Part shown: positions 1 to 11,029 of the stretch, in pieces
Layout: each line of letters starts with the position of its first letter
Numbering within the stretch: position 1 is the first letter of the stretch
From: Trematomus loennbergii
Lineage: Eukaryota; Chordata; Actinopteri; Perciformes; Nototheniidae
Assembly (NCBI GenBank): GCA_012861695.1
Contig: JAAOOA010000086.1
Location: 3,401,293-3,465,292 of the forward strand
Reading direction: 5' to 3'
DNA: 64,000 bases
Made by a program: the position numbers and the translations under genes
Notes under the pieces: generated by a model
Database searches by the model: none
Told to the model about the DNA's origin: nothing
Seen by the model: only the letters and a program-made list of their open reading frames with translations

Positions 1-521
1 AATCTATTGATTCGTGTTCACCAACACGATTTTCCCCTTTTTTCGTGTCACACAGAACGATTTTAATAGCAATGTATTTCTATTGGTAGTGTGTTTCGTG
101 TCTGCACCACGTCATTTTGTCCGGTCGGGTCTTGGAAGACCGGAAGCGGTGGGGTTCATAAAAACATTTTCTTACTCAATATCAAGCCACGGTTATTGTT
201 TTTATTTTAAATCGTATAATGTCTGACTTTTTTTGCCATTCGTGAGGAAAATAAATGGCTCAGAGCCTCAGAATACTGAAATCTGTATTTTTTAAATCTT
301 TTTTTCCTTCTAATTTGTTATTCTTTTCTAAATAACACACTGTTATTTACTCAACAATAGCACACAATTATCCTTGTTTTTATTTATTTGTTTAATTTTA
401 TAATCTCTGGCTTTTTTGGCTATTTTTGCATTATCACACACAAACTTGTATATTGAGTTGTGTTTTTTTTATGTATTTAACTTCAGGAACTGAAAGTCAG
501 GAACTGAATTTCAAAATAAAA
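1..521. other. AT-rich non-coding stretch, no gene seen
   Basis: I see no coding region. About 50 bases around 160-215 (a stretch reading ttactcaatatcaagcca) recur in inverted orientation near 22390-22450, inside the TTAA element at 20145-23495. At least part of this stretch is therefore dispersed repeat. The rest is AT-rich with short homopolymers and has no motif I can name. Confidence 0.5.
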
Positions 522-1505
522 TAACCGGAAACAGATACACACCCACTGAACTGATTACCCAAGATCCTCAGCTATGGTTTAAGCTCGGTGATTGATTGTT
601 TAGCCGCAATGCACGTTGTGATATGGTGTTATATGAAATCCGAAAAACATTTAAAAAAATAAATAATAATAATACTTTAATCCGAGTGTGCTTGCTTTTC
701 TCTTTGAAAGTCATCACATAACGGCATTGTAATACACGGTTCGGCTGCATTAAATATGACATATCTGCCGTAGTTATTTATTTATAGAGCCCTGATGAGA
801 AGACTTCTAGACAAACTGGAAGAACTGCCGCCAAAACTGAATACGTGACGTGGATCATAAATATATCAGCAATTAAACAACATCTTACATTTTTCTTTCT
901 AAAGGTCAATGATAGAAATATAGAATATACAAAATCAAGAAGATACTTTAAGTGATCTCTACAATAAAACAGTTTAGTGCCGGATGTACAAAGATATTAA
1001 TAGGAGGATGTGCAAAACAGAAAAACTAATTACCTTTATTATAAACATTAAAGAATGCTTTAGGTTAAGGTCTTCTTTTAAATAAGAAAAAAGCTTTGGG
1101 GTATCTACAGATAAATATTAAGCCTGACAAAGTACTTAACGTCTAATATATTGCTTTCCTGCAATGTTAACTATGTTGAAGCACTTATTTTAACTGATAT
1201 TATACATATGAATTATACTCTTATAAGATGTATGTAGATAGTATAAGAAATGTGCAGAATATGACAATGGTGGAGGTACACACATATTGATAGATGTCTT
1301 GTAATGCACTGTTGAGGAACCTGCGACCCAAGTTTTTCATTCATTGCATAACTACACCGTAGTTGTGTATAATATGATATGTCAATAAACCTTTGAAAAT
1401 CTTGAAATCTTGAAAGGGATGTGCAAAATAGCCATTATATACAGTCTTTAATGAACTATTAGAGAATAACGAGTAATGAATATACTTTATAGGGATCTGC
1501 AGATA
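522..1505. repeat. Diverged partial copy of the foldback-type element found at 28289-30662
   Basis: Bases 522-900 match the inner half of the left arm of the large inverted repeat (about 28796-29140). Bases 1167-1505 match that element's central spacer (about 29310-29640), in the same order. The 900-1166 stretch between them is unlike the corresponding part of the full element. Only one arm is present, so this copy is truncated or rearranged. Its reading frame on the minus strand (568-762) starts like the 69-residue frame of the full copy but then diverges by frameshift. This second copy shows that the 28-30 kb palindrome is a dispersed family and not a one-off local inversion. Confidence 0.75.
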
Positions 1506-1535
1506 AATGTTTAGTCTTCTCAAGCACCAACTAGG

Positions 1536-1602
1536 ACGTTAAGCGTCTTTGAGTTTCATGAAAAGCGCTATACAAGTCCCATGTATTATTATTATTATTA
1601 AC
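1536..1602 (+). repeat. LINE/SINE-type 3' tail ending in (ATT)n
   Basis: The pattern 'tctttgag...gaaaagcgctatacaa' followed by tandem ATT is the usual 3' end of fish CR1/L2-like LINEs and the SINEs that borrow their tails. No coding part is attached. A solo tail is expected from severe 5' truncation. Confidence 0.55.
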
Positions 1603-1710
1603 TATCAAATATGTCACCTGATTGTTGGCACTTGACAATCACCTTCCTTGAATTTTACTCAGGTGTAACTAAAGTCTGATTTAAGGGTTGTTTATATTTC
1701 ACATCATTAA

Positions 1711-2086
1711 AGGTGGGGTTGGTAAGTTTGAGAAACCGGCTCGAGATACACTTTTTGTTATATTCCATGGAATGCTCTTAACATCCCGATAGCAATGAAT
1801 ATCTAAGTGCTTTGACAAAAAATCCATAAAAAATGTCATCTGTGGAAGCCGTATACTGTAAAAAGTACGACCAATCATTTGAGCCGGCCCGGCTAAAATA
1901 ACTGGATGGCCTACCTGCCTGTCAGCCTTCCATCTGTGCACAAACTTATCTCGTGCCCTCATTGGTCATGTGCGCGTTCGTGTGTTGGAGGAGGGGCTCT
2001 GTAAGGAAGTGGCAGATTTTCTCCGGTTGTGTTTTTTCAAATTCTAGCGATCTCGAGCCGGTTTCTCAAACTTACCTACCCCACCT
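1711..2086. mobile_element. TTAA MITE, copy A (376 bp)
   Basis: The element is flanked by TTAA on both sides (1707-1710 and 2087-2090) and has about 35-bp terminal inverted repeats beginning AGGTGGGGT and running to a CTCGAG motif. No coding capacity remains, although a minus-strand frame crosses it by chance. TTAA target sites point to the piggyBac or Kolobok superfamilies; I cannot decide between them from ends alone. Copies B (5627-6019) and C (19700-20079) are clearly the same family. Confidence 0.88.
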
Positions 2087-2189
2087 TTAATCAGAATCTG
2101 CAAAGTAACTAAAATAAATGTAGTGGAGTAAAAATACCAGGTTAACCTCTGAATTGTAGTGGGGTAGAATTACAAAGTAACAATGAGCT

Positions 2190-3110
2190 GTCATGTGGGT
2201 ATATATTAATGCTGCTGACCTGGCGCCAGAACAAATCTACAGAGAGGGCATATGATTTTCATGGGAGGGCACACAAAACCGTCATGTGCCGCGGCCCGAG
2301 ATTTTCTTTTGGGGGTGCTGTGGGGTAGCTTGACGTTTCATAGAGGGTGCTCTAACATTTAGGGTTTCCCATTAATGTACCGGTCGCTACAGTGGAATTT
2401 TCTACTGCAACAATCCCCACACGCACATACAGTACACCCTGTTACCTGTTACAATGAAGGCTCGATAATCAGCTCACATATAGGTGTAAGCAAGGGTAAA
2501 GTGCTATTTTCTATTACATTACATGTCACTTGTTAGACGCTTTTATCCAAAGCGACTTACATACTCAACTGTGGGCAATCACCACAGGAGCAATTTGGGG
2601 TGAAGTGTCTTGCCCAGGGACACAACGACATGCTGACTGCAGTGGGGTTTGAACCTGTGACCCCTGATCTGAACACCAACGCTCAACCCACTGCACACAC
2701 GCCTCCCTTCTATAAGTGGTGGGTGGACCAAACATCCTCTAGGGGGGTCCGGGGGCATGCTTATATTGAAGTTAAAAGCATCATCTGGTGCACTTTGAGA
2801 GCAACATGAAGAGATCTATGGATACATCTCTCAACACCCATATGAACAGAACTGTAAACAGATTACTTTTTCTTTATGGATATTTTACAAATCACTCCCC
2901 TTTCAAACTGTATTCTTGTTTTACTGTCATATAGTATTTCATACCTGTTTTTCATTTATTACTCTTATATTACTATCTGACATCACATACATTGTAGCAT
3001 TAAAGTTCACAGTTTATTTATAATTAAAAAATAAAAAAATGTATTTTTTTAATTTTTATAAATAATAAAAATTAGGGCAGGAATGTCAAATGGGAGGGCC
3101 TGGGCGCTGT
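2190..3110. repeat. Dispersed repeat of unknown class, shared with 15459-15790
   Basis: Bases 2718-2945 match 15459-15790. Both contain ctaggggggtccgggggcat, then 'atctggtgcactttgag', then 'atcactcccctt' and a T-rich stretch. At 15 kb this sequence lies inside a hAT element. Here the outer limits are uncertain, and no TIR or TSD is obvious. A SINE lies inside it at 2513-2702. Confidence 0.55.
2513..2702 (-). mobile_element. tRNA-derived SINE, minus strand
   Basis: Read on the minus strand, this has a tRNA-like head (ggttgagcg as A-box region, then ggttcaaacccc as B box). The body contains 'gggcaagacacttcacccc', and the conserved tail has 'ctttggataaaagcgtct' followed by 'aacaagtgacatgtaatg'. 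The same body and tail occur on the plus strand at 4868-5068. Such SINEs are transcribed by RNA polymerase III and mobilised by a partner LINE that recognises the tail. I do not assign a named family. Confidence 0.8.
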
Positions 3111-3756
3111 ATGCTCTAACATTAACCTGAATTTACTTCATTATTAACATTACTGAGCTTTTCATTTGTAGCAGAGGTTGAAATGTTGGAAATTCATTCA
3201 AATATATTACAGTGAATTTGGGGTTAATATTTCTTAAATGGAGCTTTCATTAGAAATGTGAAGCTTTTAGGGCATGTTGGAAGAATAAGGAGTTGTTATT
3301 GCTCAATTAAAGCTTATCATTGTGATCATGTTAACATTGTGTGTGGGATTCACGTTGAAAACCTTAGCATCAGCTCTGAGATATCCAGCAGCGCTTTGGA
3401 ACAATTGCTCTGCTGTTACATTTATAAAAACAACTTCCAGAGCAGCAGTGGGAAAACAAGTTTTTAGTTAAAAGATATATTTACTTTCTCTTGTAAAATC
3501 TAACATTTTGGCACCTGGATATCCTGCACGGAGTCTAAAACCATCTCAGGCTGCAGCTGGGGGAGGAGGGGAGGGATTCCACGTCGGAGCATCGCCTCAC
3601 TCACCAGCTGCCAAAAATACTGATGTGTGTTTTCTCCTCTCGTCTTTCTTCTTCTGCTGAAAAAACGGGTTGAAAAGTTCAGTGTGAAATCACATTTCTG
3701 TGCAATATAGAGCTGCAGTCAGGAATGAAAGCTGCCTTGCCCCCAAAAAGCTGTGA
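3111..3756. other. No gene seen
   Basis: Unique-looking, moderately AT-rich sequence without a recognisable repeat or credible reading frame. Confidence 0.4.
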
Positions 3757-3852
3757 ATGTGTGTGTGCAGTGTGTGTGCAGTGTGTGTACAGTGTGTGTA
3801 CAGTGTGTACAGTAGTGTGTGTATAGTGTGTGTGCAGTGTGTGTGCAGTGTG
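3757..3852. repeat. Imperfect TG-rich tandem repeat
   Basis: Repeats of gtgtgtgcagtgtgtgt with CA or TA interruptions occur about 120 bp before the long (TG)n tract. Both strands appear open across it only because of the dinucleotide pattern. Confidence 0.85.
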
Positions 3853-3970
3853 TGTGTTCGCCTCGGTGCTTCCAGTGTAGAAGGGTGTGTTTATCGTTTT
3901 CTTTTAGCTCCATATTCATGCACCGTGTGTTTGAGAGATTTTCCTGTGAATTGCTCCATTTAACAGACGG

Positions 3971-4092
<122 letters not shown>

Positions 4093-4867
4093 AGGATGCA
4101 GAGGATGCAGATGAGTGTGTTTCCGCAGCGCCGCAGATGCAGCAACACTTTGGTCCCATATGGGTGCTCACACTCTTTTGGGGTTTTTGTGTGAAAAGGC
4201 TTTTTTGACAAACAGCTTCTCATCAGCGCTCCTGAGTGACATCTCACAGGTTGAGTTAAATCTGTACAAACAGCACAAACTCTTGAGGGGGGGGGGGGGT
4301 TAGGTTGTTGATGTGCTCCACCTCTGTCAGGTTCTCGAAGATGGAGAATCCAAACTCTTCCCACTCTCTTTCCTTGTTTAATATCATTTATTTAAAGCAT
4401 TCAGCGAATAATGGGAGGTATTCGATCATTTTGTCATATCCACATTTTGGATGTAGTACTACCTGTAAAGGGGCATACTCAACGTTTTCTCGTATTAACA
4501 TAAGGAACACATTTATCAAGTTGTTGTTGTAGTAGAATGAGGACAGAAAGTAGTACAGATAAATAGAGAACGTAAATATTAGATTTTTATTTTTAATTAG
4601 GAGTGAAAAGACAAGGTAAAATGATTTTGGTTTGTGTTACAAAGGAACTCCAGCTCCATGATGCTAATACCGTAGCTTCTCGTGTGAAGGCAACTATAGT
4701 TTAGGAACCTGTTATACCAGCTGGTTCAAACATTGGTTTGGTAAGTTTAAAGTGGAAAAAAGAAAAAAAGAAGAAAAGGAGCTGGTTCATGACAGGGTGA
4801 AAATACTGGGACAACGTGTGTGTCTCAGGTAGTGATGAAGTTGCAAAGGTCATCAAATGTATCTTAA

Positions 4868-5068
4868 GGACTGTGGCTCAGCGCTTTAGTGCGCTGGTCT
4901 TTGGATCAGGGGAGAGCAAGTTCAATCCCCACTGCAGTCAGCATGCCGCTGTGTCCTTGGGCAAGGCACTTCCATCTAAATTGCTCCTGTGGGCATTGTC
5001 CACAGTATTCAGTGCATGTAAGTTGCTTTGGATAAAAGTGTCTAACAAGTGACATGTAATGTAATAAT
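4868..5068 (+). mobile_element. tRNA-derived SINE, plus strand
   Basis: The head has 'tgtggctcagcgctttagtg' (A-box region) and 'agttcaatcccc' (B box, consensus GGTTCRANNCC). The body and tail match the minus-strand copy at 2513-2702, ending 'aacaagtgacatgtaatg'. The B box deviates from the strong consensus and there is no cloverleaf closing helix, so this is a SINE and not a tRNA gene. Confidence 0.82.
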
Positions 5069-5433
5069 CTCCCCTTGGCTTTGCTGAGTAAGTTTTACCA
5101 AAATGTTTTCTGGCTAGTTGCAACTTTACTTTTCTGGTTCCACTCTTACCACTCTCATAGCATCTTTTAGATAACACAAAAAACTGCACTACATGCTTTC
5201 CATTCATTGATTGTAATCATCTGTCGCATTGTGCTTCAGTAGACTGCTCCGTTTTGAAGTTAAATTCAAGGCTACTCTATGGAAACTCCTATGTTTAATT
5301 AAACCGTGTCAAATGAAAACATATGCAGCAATTGCTTGCATCAAAAACACATTTCTGTGAACTGGATTTGTAAAGAAAGATAGAACAGCTTTAAAAAATG
5401 AACAAACAAATTAAAGGTGGGGTATGTAATTTA
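5069..5433. other. No gene; orphan MITE end at 5415-5433
   Basis: Mostly unique sequence. At 5411-5414 a TTAA is followed by aggtggggtatgtaattt. This is the inverse of the sequence at the right end of MITE copy B (about 6002-6019). It is either a truncated left end of a related element or the left terminus of a larger composite that includes copy B. Confidence 0.5.
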
Positions 5434-5626
5434 TTTCAGAGATGCCTTGCCTTGCCTTACAAACTCGCAGCATAAACACATTTATTCATCAATAATTATT
5501 ATCCCATGATGAGAAAAAAGAGGAATTATTTCATACAATTCATGATACTTGCTTCTTGATTAATTCTCCTTTGTTTGCTTCCTTTGGTTTCAGACGCTGA
5601 AAAAAGTTATTTAATGTTATAATTAA
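5434..5626. repeat. Segment duplicated at 19504-19699
   Basis: This stretch starts with GCCTTGCCTTGCC, passes through 'cgcagcataaacacattt', and ends 'gaaaaaagttatttaatg'. It is nearly identical to the sequence just before MITE copy C. At both places the next thing is a TTAA and a copy of the same MITE, so the two moved together or were duplicated together. Confidence 0.85.
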
Positions 5627-6019
5627 AGGTAGGGTAGGTAAGTTTGAGAAACTGGCTCGAGATACACTTTTTGTTATATTCCATGGAATGCTCTTAACAT
5701 CCCGATAGCAATGAATATCTTAAGTGCTTTGACAAAAAATCCATAAAAAAATGTCATCTGTGGAAGCCGTAATACTGTAAAAAGCACGACCAATCATTTT
5801 AGCTGGCCCGGCTAAAATACTGGATGGCCTACCTGCCTGTCAGCCTTCCATCTCGTGCACAAACTTATCTCGTGCCCTCATTGGTCATGTGCGCGTTCGT
5901 GTGTGTTGGAGGAGGGGCTCTGTAAGGAAGTCTGAAGGAAGTGGCAGATTTTCTCCGGTTGTGTACTTTCAAATTCTAGCGCACTCGAGCTGGTTTCTCC
6001 AAAATTACATACCCCACCT
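5627..6019. mobile_element. TTAA MITE, copy B (393 bp)
   Basis: TTAA flanks lie at 5623-5626 and 6020-6023. The left end matches copy C. The right end is a variant (ctccaaaattacatacccca in place of the usual ctcaaacttacctacccca) that matches the orphan end at 5415. The body contains a small insertion relative to A and C, the added gaagtctgaa near 5930. Confidence 0.85.
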
Positions 6020-6023
6020 TTAA

Positions 6024-6534
6024 GGAAGCACTTGGGTAAATGATTGTAAAGAGTTTGTTACAATCACACAATAACACCAAAGCCTGTGTAGGTTTTTCTT
6101 TTTAAAAGGTCTGAAGGCACCACAAGGTAGTGAAAACATTCTCAATATCGCGTACAGATATACATTGTTTAACCCTTAGATGCATAAGTGGGTCTTTTTT
6201 TAGGTGGTTTTCTTGAAGTATCTTTGTAATTACATTTTTGTATCATTTCCTATTCCAGCTATTCCTCCAAAAACATGTTTTGGATATCATGCCATTCAAA
6301 TTTTAAATTTAAATTGTATACATTTTAAGAAATTGTAGTTTTTGTATTACTACCCCAAGCTTCCATACGTGGGTCAAAAATGATTGATTCTTATCACCTG
6401 TGGCTGTCAGGAATACATTCACTGTAGACCACACAGACTACATCACAAGTGACACCTCTCAGGAAGATTATTTTACACAGCAAGACTGTCGACACTGACC
6501 TGACAGGTTAGACCTGTCAGTATAATAATAATAA
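6024..6534. other. No gene; AT-rich with (TAA)n near 6521-6565
   Basis: No recognisable coding sequence. The ATA/TAA repeats just after this stretch are the poly-triplet tail of the minus-strand LINE that follows. Confidence 0.45.
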
Positions 6535-7135
6535 CATAATAATAATAATAATATAATAATACATTATATTTTTATAGGGCTTTTCAAGGACTCAAAATTG
6601 CTTTACAATATAAGGGAAGGTTAGGATTGGGGGTATAGGACTATCAAACTTGATCAACCGGCATGGATTGATGGGGGGGGGGGGGCTATGAGTAGACAGA
6701 GGAGATACTGTGAGGGTCTCAGAATAGCGGAGATCTTGGGGGAGGGAATTCCAGATGCTGGGAGCTGCCACTGAAAAGACTCTGTCCCCAATGCTGCCCA
6801 GTTTGGACTTGGGGGAACAAGAGACCGGCTGAGGTGGATCTGAGGGACCGCGGGGTTGGTAGGGGGTGAGAACCAGTGATATAGGGGGGGGGGGGGGGGT
6901 CAGATGGTGGGGGCTATAGGGAGAGCCAGTATTTGTAGTTGATGCGTAGTGATGTGGTGCCATGATCTGGTGTGTGTGAGGAGTCGGGCGGCTACATTTT
7001 TTACAATTTGGAGTCTATCGAGAGACGGGGAGCGGATGCCGTAGAGAAGTGAGTTACAGTAGCCAAGGTGGGAGGAAATAAAGGTAGGATAGGTCGTTCA
7101 GCTGCAGGGCAGGTAAGAGAGGGTTGGATCTTTGC
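6535..7135 (-). pseudogene. LINE reverse-transcriptase C-terminal remnant plus 3' end, minus strand
   Basis: On the minus strand the frame at about 6592-6963 contains 'GDRVFSVAAPSIWNSLP', a typical motif at the C terminus of L2/CR1-type LINE ORF2 proteins. It is followed by a short 3' UTR and the 3' tail (agcaattttgagtccttg, then an ATT-rich tail at 6535-6565). The catalytic RT domain is missing, as expected for 5' truncation. Two G-runs (6667-6686 and 6885-6898) interrupt it on the plus strand. The copy is dead. Confidence 0.65.
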
Positions 7136-7854
7136 ATCAATATGTTCAAAACGTTTTTTTTTCAAAATGTAAAAAATCATTCTAAAATGTTAAATAGTGA
7201 AAATTAAATATAAAATATTTCTAGTGTGAACCAAAATATAATCCTAAATATTATACAAGTGATTTAACCAAAATGACAAAAATGGCATAAAAACACATAT
7301 TATTCTAATATGGGGTCCTTTTTGACCCACTTATGGAAGAGTGTAGGGTCCACTCGTGCATCTAAAGGTCAAGGTTGTCTGAATGAGGCTGTGCAGCAGT
7401 CCATGCTTAGCTTCCTGCTGGAATCATTTAAGACCTTTTGATAAAGCTTAGTCAGGGCTGGCTCAGGCTTGCCTTGAACCAGATAAGCTGCTATAGGCTC
7501 AGACTGTTGGGGAACTTTACACTTTCTCCTCTCTTCTCCTTTTTTCGGTCTCTTTATCTGTACTGTATGCACTCATGTCCTCTCTATCACTCTTCACATA
7601 TGCCCCATAAATGCATATTACTAACTCAGCGACCGGGGTATCATCTCCAGAGTTGTTTTGTGTCTCTCGCCTTGCAGGTTGCCAGTACTAAAGGTTAGGA
7701 TCATGAGTTGGGGTCCTGCCTGGCGCCCAATTAGTTTATTTTGGCTGCACCTGGTTCCATCAATTTTTTACATGTTCACGTTATCATTTTGGTCATTTGG
7801 ATTGTCTTTGTAGCATTTTCTTATTTGTTTTATCTATACACACAACATCTATTG
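7136..7854. other. No gene seen
   Basis: AT-rich sequence then a mixed region. No motif in the open frames resembles a known protein family. Confidence 0.4.
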
Positions 7855-8040
7855 TACGTCCGTCCTGGGAGAGAGATCCCTCCTCTGTTGCTCCTTTCAA
7901 GTCTTTTATTACATTTTCCCCTGGTTTCCTTGGGAGATTTTCCGTGTAGCAGCGAGGGTCTAAGGAAAGAGGGGTGTCGTATGCTGGCCACACTGTAAAG
8001 CCCCCTGACACAAATGTGGGATTTGATTGATTGATACCTC
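7855..8040 (+). repeat. Probable LINE 3' region ending in (GATT)n
   Basis: The string 'ccgtcctgggagagagatcc', then 'gagggtctaaggaaagag' and 'tgtaaagccccctgacac', followed by ttgattgattgat, resembles a very common fish repeat. I recognise it as a retroposon 3' end but cannot name its family. No coding sequence is attached. Confidence 0.5.
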
Positions 8041-8687
8041 TGTCTTTCTCCAAACTGTTGTCATGCTGACTGCTACCTACTGTAAGTCATAGACTGACTG
8101 GAGAAGTCTGAGCTCTCCTTTTAAAGACATTGTTGCGCTCCAGCTGAAGTGAAGTGGGATCAGCATCATCTCCTCACACCTCTCTGACATTTTTTGTTTC
8201 ACTTCCACTTTGTGAAACCGACGTTCCAACCTTCACACCCACGTCACACTGTGATTGGCCAGATGTGGGCAGCTGAGAAAATAGGGTGGTGTTAAATCTT
8301 TCTCGTCTTCACACAACTTCTCCTGCCACATTCCTTGTGAACAGCCAACAGCATGAGCGTCTTCCAGGAGAGCCTGTCAGTATCATGTATCATTATCTAA
8401 TACTCTCTCCACAGCAGCACATCACACTGGTCGTACTGAGAAGCTTACAGCTGAATGCGTGGAGCTGAGAGTCTGAAAAAGACTCATATTTGAGAAGGTG
8501 GACCCTGTAGCTCCAGAGACTCCTCTTCTGAGCAATGACTCCAGTACTCCAGCTTTCTATTAAATGACAGTGGAGCAGACTCAACAAACCAACCGCAGGG
8601 CCTGTGATGTTGTTGGGGGTGTGGGGGGGTGTCTGGACTCCTTGACTGCCTTGTCCTTTCCAAGGCACAGAACGTCTTAGAACACAT
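8041..8687. other. No gene seen
   Basis: Unique-looking sequence with no splice-flanked open frame and no repeat that I recognise. Confidence 0.4.
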
Positions 8688-8868
8688 TGAAACGTTTACT
8701 TTAATTAAATGTATTATGTCAACAAATTTCACTTAACTGTATTAGGTTAGTTGAAAGCAATACAATTACCTTTAAATAGGTTCAACTTAATATTATTGCT
8801 TTCAACTTACCTAACAAAGGTATGTGAAATGTGTTGACATAATACATTTAATCAAAGTCAACGTTTCA
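8688..8868. mobile_element. Palindromic MITE 'P' (181 bp), intact empty copy
   Basis: The two halves are inverted copies: TGAAACGTTTACTTTAATTA at the left pairs with the right end, and 'agttgaaagcaata' pairs with 'tattgctttcaact' inside. The TTAA at 8787-8790 is, in reverse orientation, exactly the site where a second copy (20084-23608) received a 3.35 kb insertion. This copy is the undisturbed reference. Confidence 0.85.
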
Positions 8869-8982
8869 GTTTTTTCACCTGCTCAGGTACAATAGTACCT
8901 TCAGTGAAAGACCATTCCACCAGGGTGCATCACAGAGCGCCACAGGAAACACAGGAAGTCATTTCTGCCTGTGGTCATCAGA

Positions 8983-9069
8983 CCATGGGTGTATAAAGAG
9001 AACGGGATACAGTGTTGGAGGAGGGACCCCGTTCCTTCCTTCAGAGTTGCTTAGTTGCAAATGGCCTGC
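8983..9069 (+). repeat. Dispersed repeat shared with 55606-55712
   Basis: Both copies read accatgg(g/a)t..ta(t/a)aaa(g/a)agaac.ggatacag, then a variant of 'ggccccgttc(a/c)ttcct', then 'gcttagt(t/a)g(c/t)(a/g)'. The copy is interrupted by the hAT inserted at 9078. The class is unknown. Confidence 0.55.
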
Positions 9070-9077
9070 CTCTCGAG

Positions 9078-10434
9078 CAGGGGCGGATCTAGACAAATAT
9101 TCATGAGGTGGCAAGAGGGTGGCAGGAGAATTTGAGGGGTGGCATCCCCTGGCAGAAGTATATGCTGATTTAATCGCAGTCATATGTGATGTTAACTTGG
9201 AAAGCCACAATATTTATATTTTAACTCAATAACATTAGGTGACATTATTGTGGCACATCAGTAAAGCCTTAATAGAAATATAAAGTGGCAGACATAATTG
9301 AATGAATAACTGAACAATAACTGAATGAGTTTGTTTCACTCTTCGACCAGCAGGGGTACCAAATCTATGCAGACTGCTGCAATACGTATTACATTAATTA
9401 ACTGTCTCGTCGATGTTTGTCTGAATTAATATGATAATATTAACAATCATATCATTCCTATTAGCTGTCAATCACTGTTATGATTCACATATTCAGTGTT
9501 AATATTAAATAAACTATATGTTTTGGAGGAGTTAATGATGAATGTTCCTCAAGATGCTTGCTCACCCTCCTTCAAATTTGAAAGATAAGTAATTACTATC
9601 ATATATCAAAATTCAAAAGAATCAAAGGAACAGTTCAGCGCCCCACAACTTAATTCCAAACAGTTACAACCTTGACTTTACATCAGAAAGAACAAACATT
9701 AAAGAAGTGACTAACTGCATCAGTTAGGGTTACAAAAACGTGTATTCAGCTAAAACATATACATCGCTGCAGTTATTATCCAGTGGAAAGCCCTTACTAC
9801 TGGCCTAGTTAAATCAAAGTGGTGGGCAGTGTAGTTTTACACTACTGTCTTATTTGACTTTCTCAGGATTAAAACAGTTTTTTGGGGCAGACCCACAAAG
9901 AAAAAAATATATTTACACACGTAAGGTCATCATCTTAACAGTTTTTTATACTCATTGAGTTATCGTGAGCAGAGCATCAAGTTGGCATGCCTATTACAGC
10001 TGAATGCGGCGATTACCATCTTGTTCAGCAAAACGCCTCACAAACGTATTAAGATCAACAGCTTTAGTGCGTTTTGATTCAATGCTGAGTACAGCCAAAC
10101 TTGACAGTCTCTTCTCTGTCATTGTAGACCGCAAATACCTCATTCCTTCAGTACTTGGGTCCGAATGCTTCTCGTTTTGCGGTGTCCCGTTCAAATGAAA
10201 TCGCCGCCAATCACATTTCAACGCTCGCCAGGGCCGGGGCAGGGGTTATAAGGCTCGCGTCTTGTGCTGCATTCACTTGCACTCGGACATTAGGGATTTT
10301 CTCTCATAAATGTCCGCTGAGCCACAACTTTTATTTCAAAACAAAGCTGCCAATTGGGGTGGCAGCTGGGGTGGCAAGGCTATTTTTTAGGGTGGCAGTT
10401 GCCACCCCATGCCACCCTGGTAGATCCACCCCTG
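9078..10434. mobile_element. hAT element (1,357 bp), TSD ctctcgag
   Basis: The 8-bp target-site duplication CTCTCGAG lies at 9070-9077 and 10435-10442. The ends are inverted: CAGGGGCGGATCTA on the left and TAGATCCACCCCTG on the right. Both the 8-bp TSD and the CAGGGG terminus are hallmarks of hAT transposons. Both subterminal regions carry repeated 'ggtggca' motifs, as expected for transposase-binding sites. It retains one recognisable transposase exon near the right end, on the minus strand, so the transcriptional start end was lost or lies to the right. It is non-autonomous. Confidence 0.93.
9994..10200 (-). pseudogene. hAT transposase C-terminal (dimerisation-region) remnant
   Basis: The minus-strand frame reads '...TEKRLSSLAVLSIESK' followed by 'DLNTFVRRFAEQ'. 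This matches the end of hAT transposases, where a conserved RLS.LA.LSIE segment belongs to the C-terminal hAT dimerisation region, followed by a basic tail. The catalytic RNase-H-like core and the BED or MYM finger are absent from this copy. Its place inside a TSD-bounded hAT supports the call. A host paralogue is unlikely because nothing else of the gene is nearby. Confidence 0.7.
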
Positions 10435-10724
10435 CTCTCGAGAGCAAAAGGACAATTATCTGGATTCTGCTTTGAGCGCATTTTACAACCTTTAGATCCT
10501 AAGGATTTAATTAAGGGCTAAGTTTCGTACTGGGTTGATTTAGTTAAGAAAACATGATATATCTGCTGATGTACAGATGTAACTTTCCCAATCAATGGAA
10601 AAAAGTATTTTTGGGCCCAATGACATCACGGACGGACACTGAAGTTGTAGTACCACTGTTTGACCACTATGAAAATGTGGGGGCTCTTTAAACTCTGCCT
10701 CAGTCAATAGACTGGCACAGGACT
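10435..10724. other. No gene seen
   Basis: Sequence between the hAT and the GC-rich insertion has no recognised content. The last 11 bases (10714-10724) are one copy of a flanking direct repeat. Confidence 0.4.
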
Positions 10725-11018
10725 GGCTGCCCCTGGCCAACTTGTGGCCCCGGGCAAAGTTATGTGATGAGGCCCCTGTCGCGAGTGTCGACTGGGGGGG
10801 GGATGCTAGTGGAGCACGCGCGTGAACTCGCCGGAGCCTTGCAGCGGCGAAACTGTGGCACGCTTAATTGCGCCGCATGTGCGCATAGGCTGAAATGCGC
10901 CGCATTGCCACATCAGATGAGGCCCCCTCCGCAAGATGAGGCCCCCTCCGCAAGATGAGGCCCCCTCCGCAAGATGAGGCCCCACGCAGTCTGCGTGATC
11001 TGCGTGTAGGGAGGGGCG
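10725..11018. mobile_element. GC-rich insertion flanked by an 11-bp direct repeat
   Basis: The 11-mer GGCACAGGACT occurs at 10714-10724 and again at 11019-11029, bracketing about 294 bp of sequence much richer in GC than either side. The ends ctgcccctgg and gaggggcggg are only weakly inverted. An insertion with a long TSD is the simplest reading, but no superfamily can be named. The 19-bp minisatellite at 10916 lies inside. Confidence 0.5.
10916..10989. repeat. 19-bp minisatellite, about 3.9 copies
   Basis: The unit GATGAGGCCCCCTCCGCAA occurs at 10916, 10935 and 10954 with no differences, then as a partial variant at 10973. The perfect identity suggests recent expansion. An open frame runs through it but looks incidental. 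Confidence 0.95.
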
Positions 11019-11029
11019 GGCACAGGACT

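Noticed and set aside
4871..4945. Possible tRNA gene
   Set aside because: A and B boxes are recognisable, but the B box deviates, no acceptor stem closes, and the sequence continues into a SINE body and tail shared with 2513-2702.
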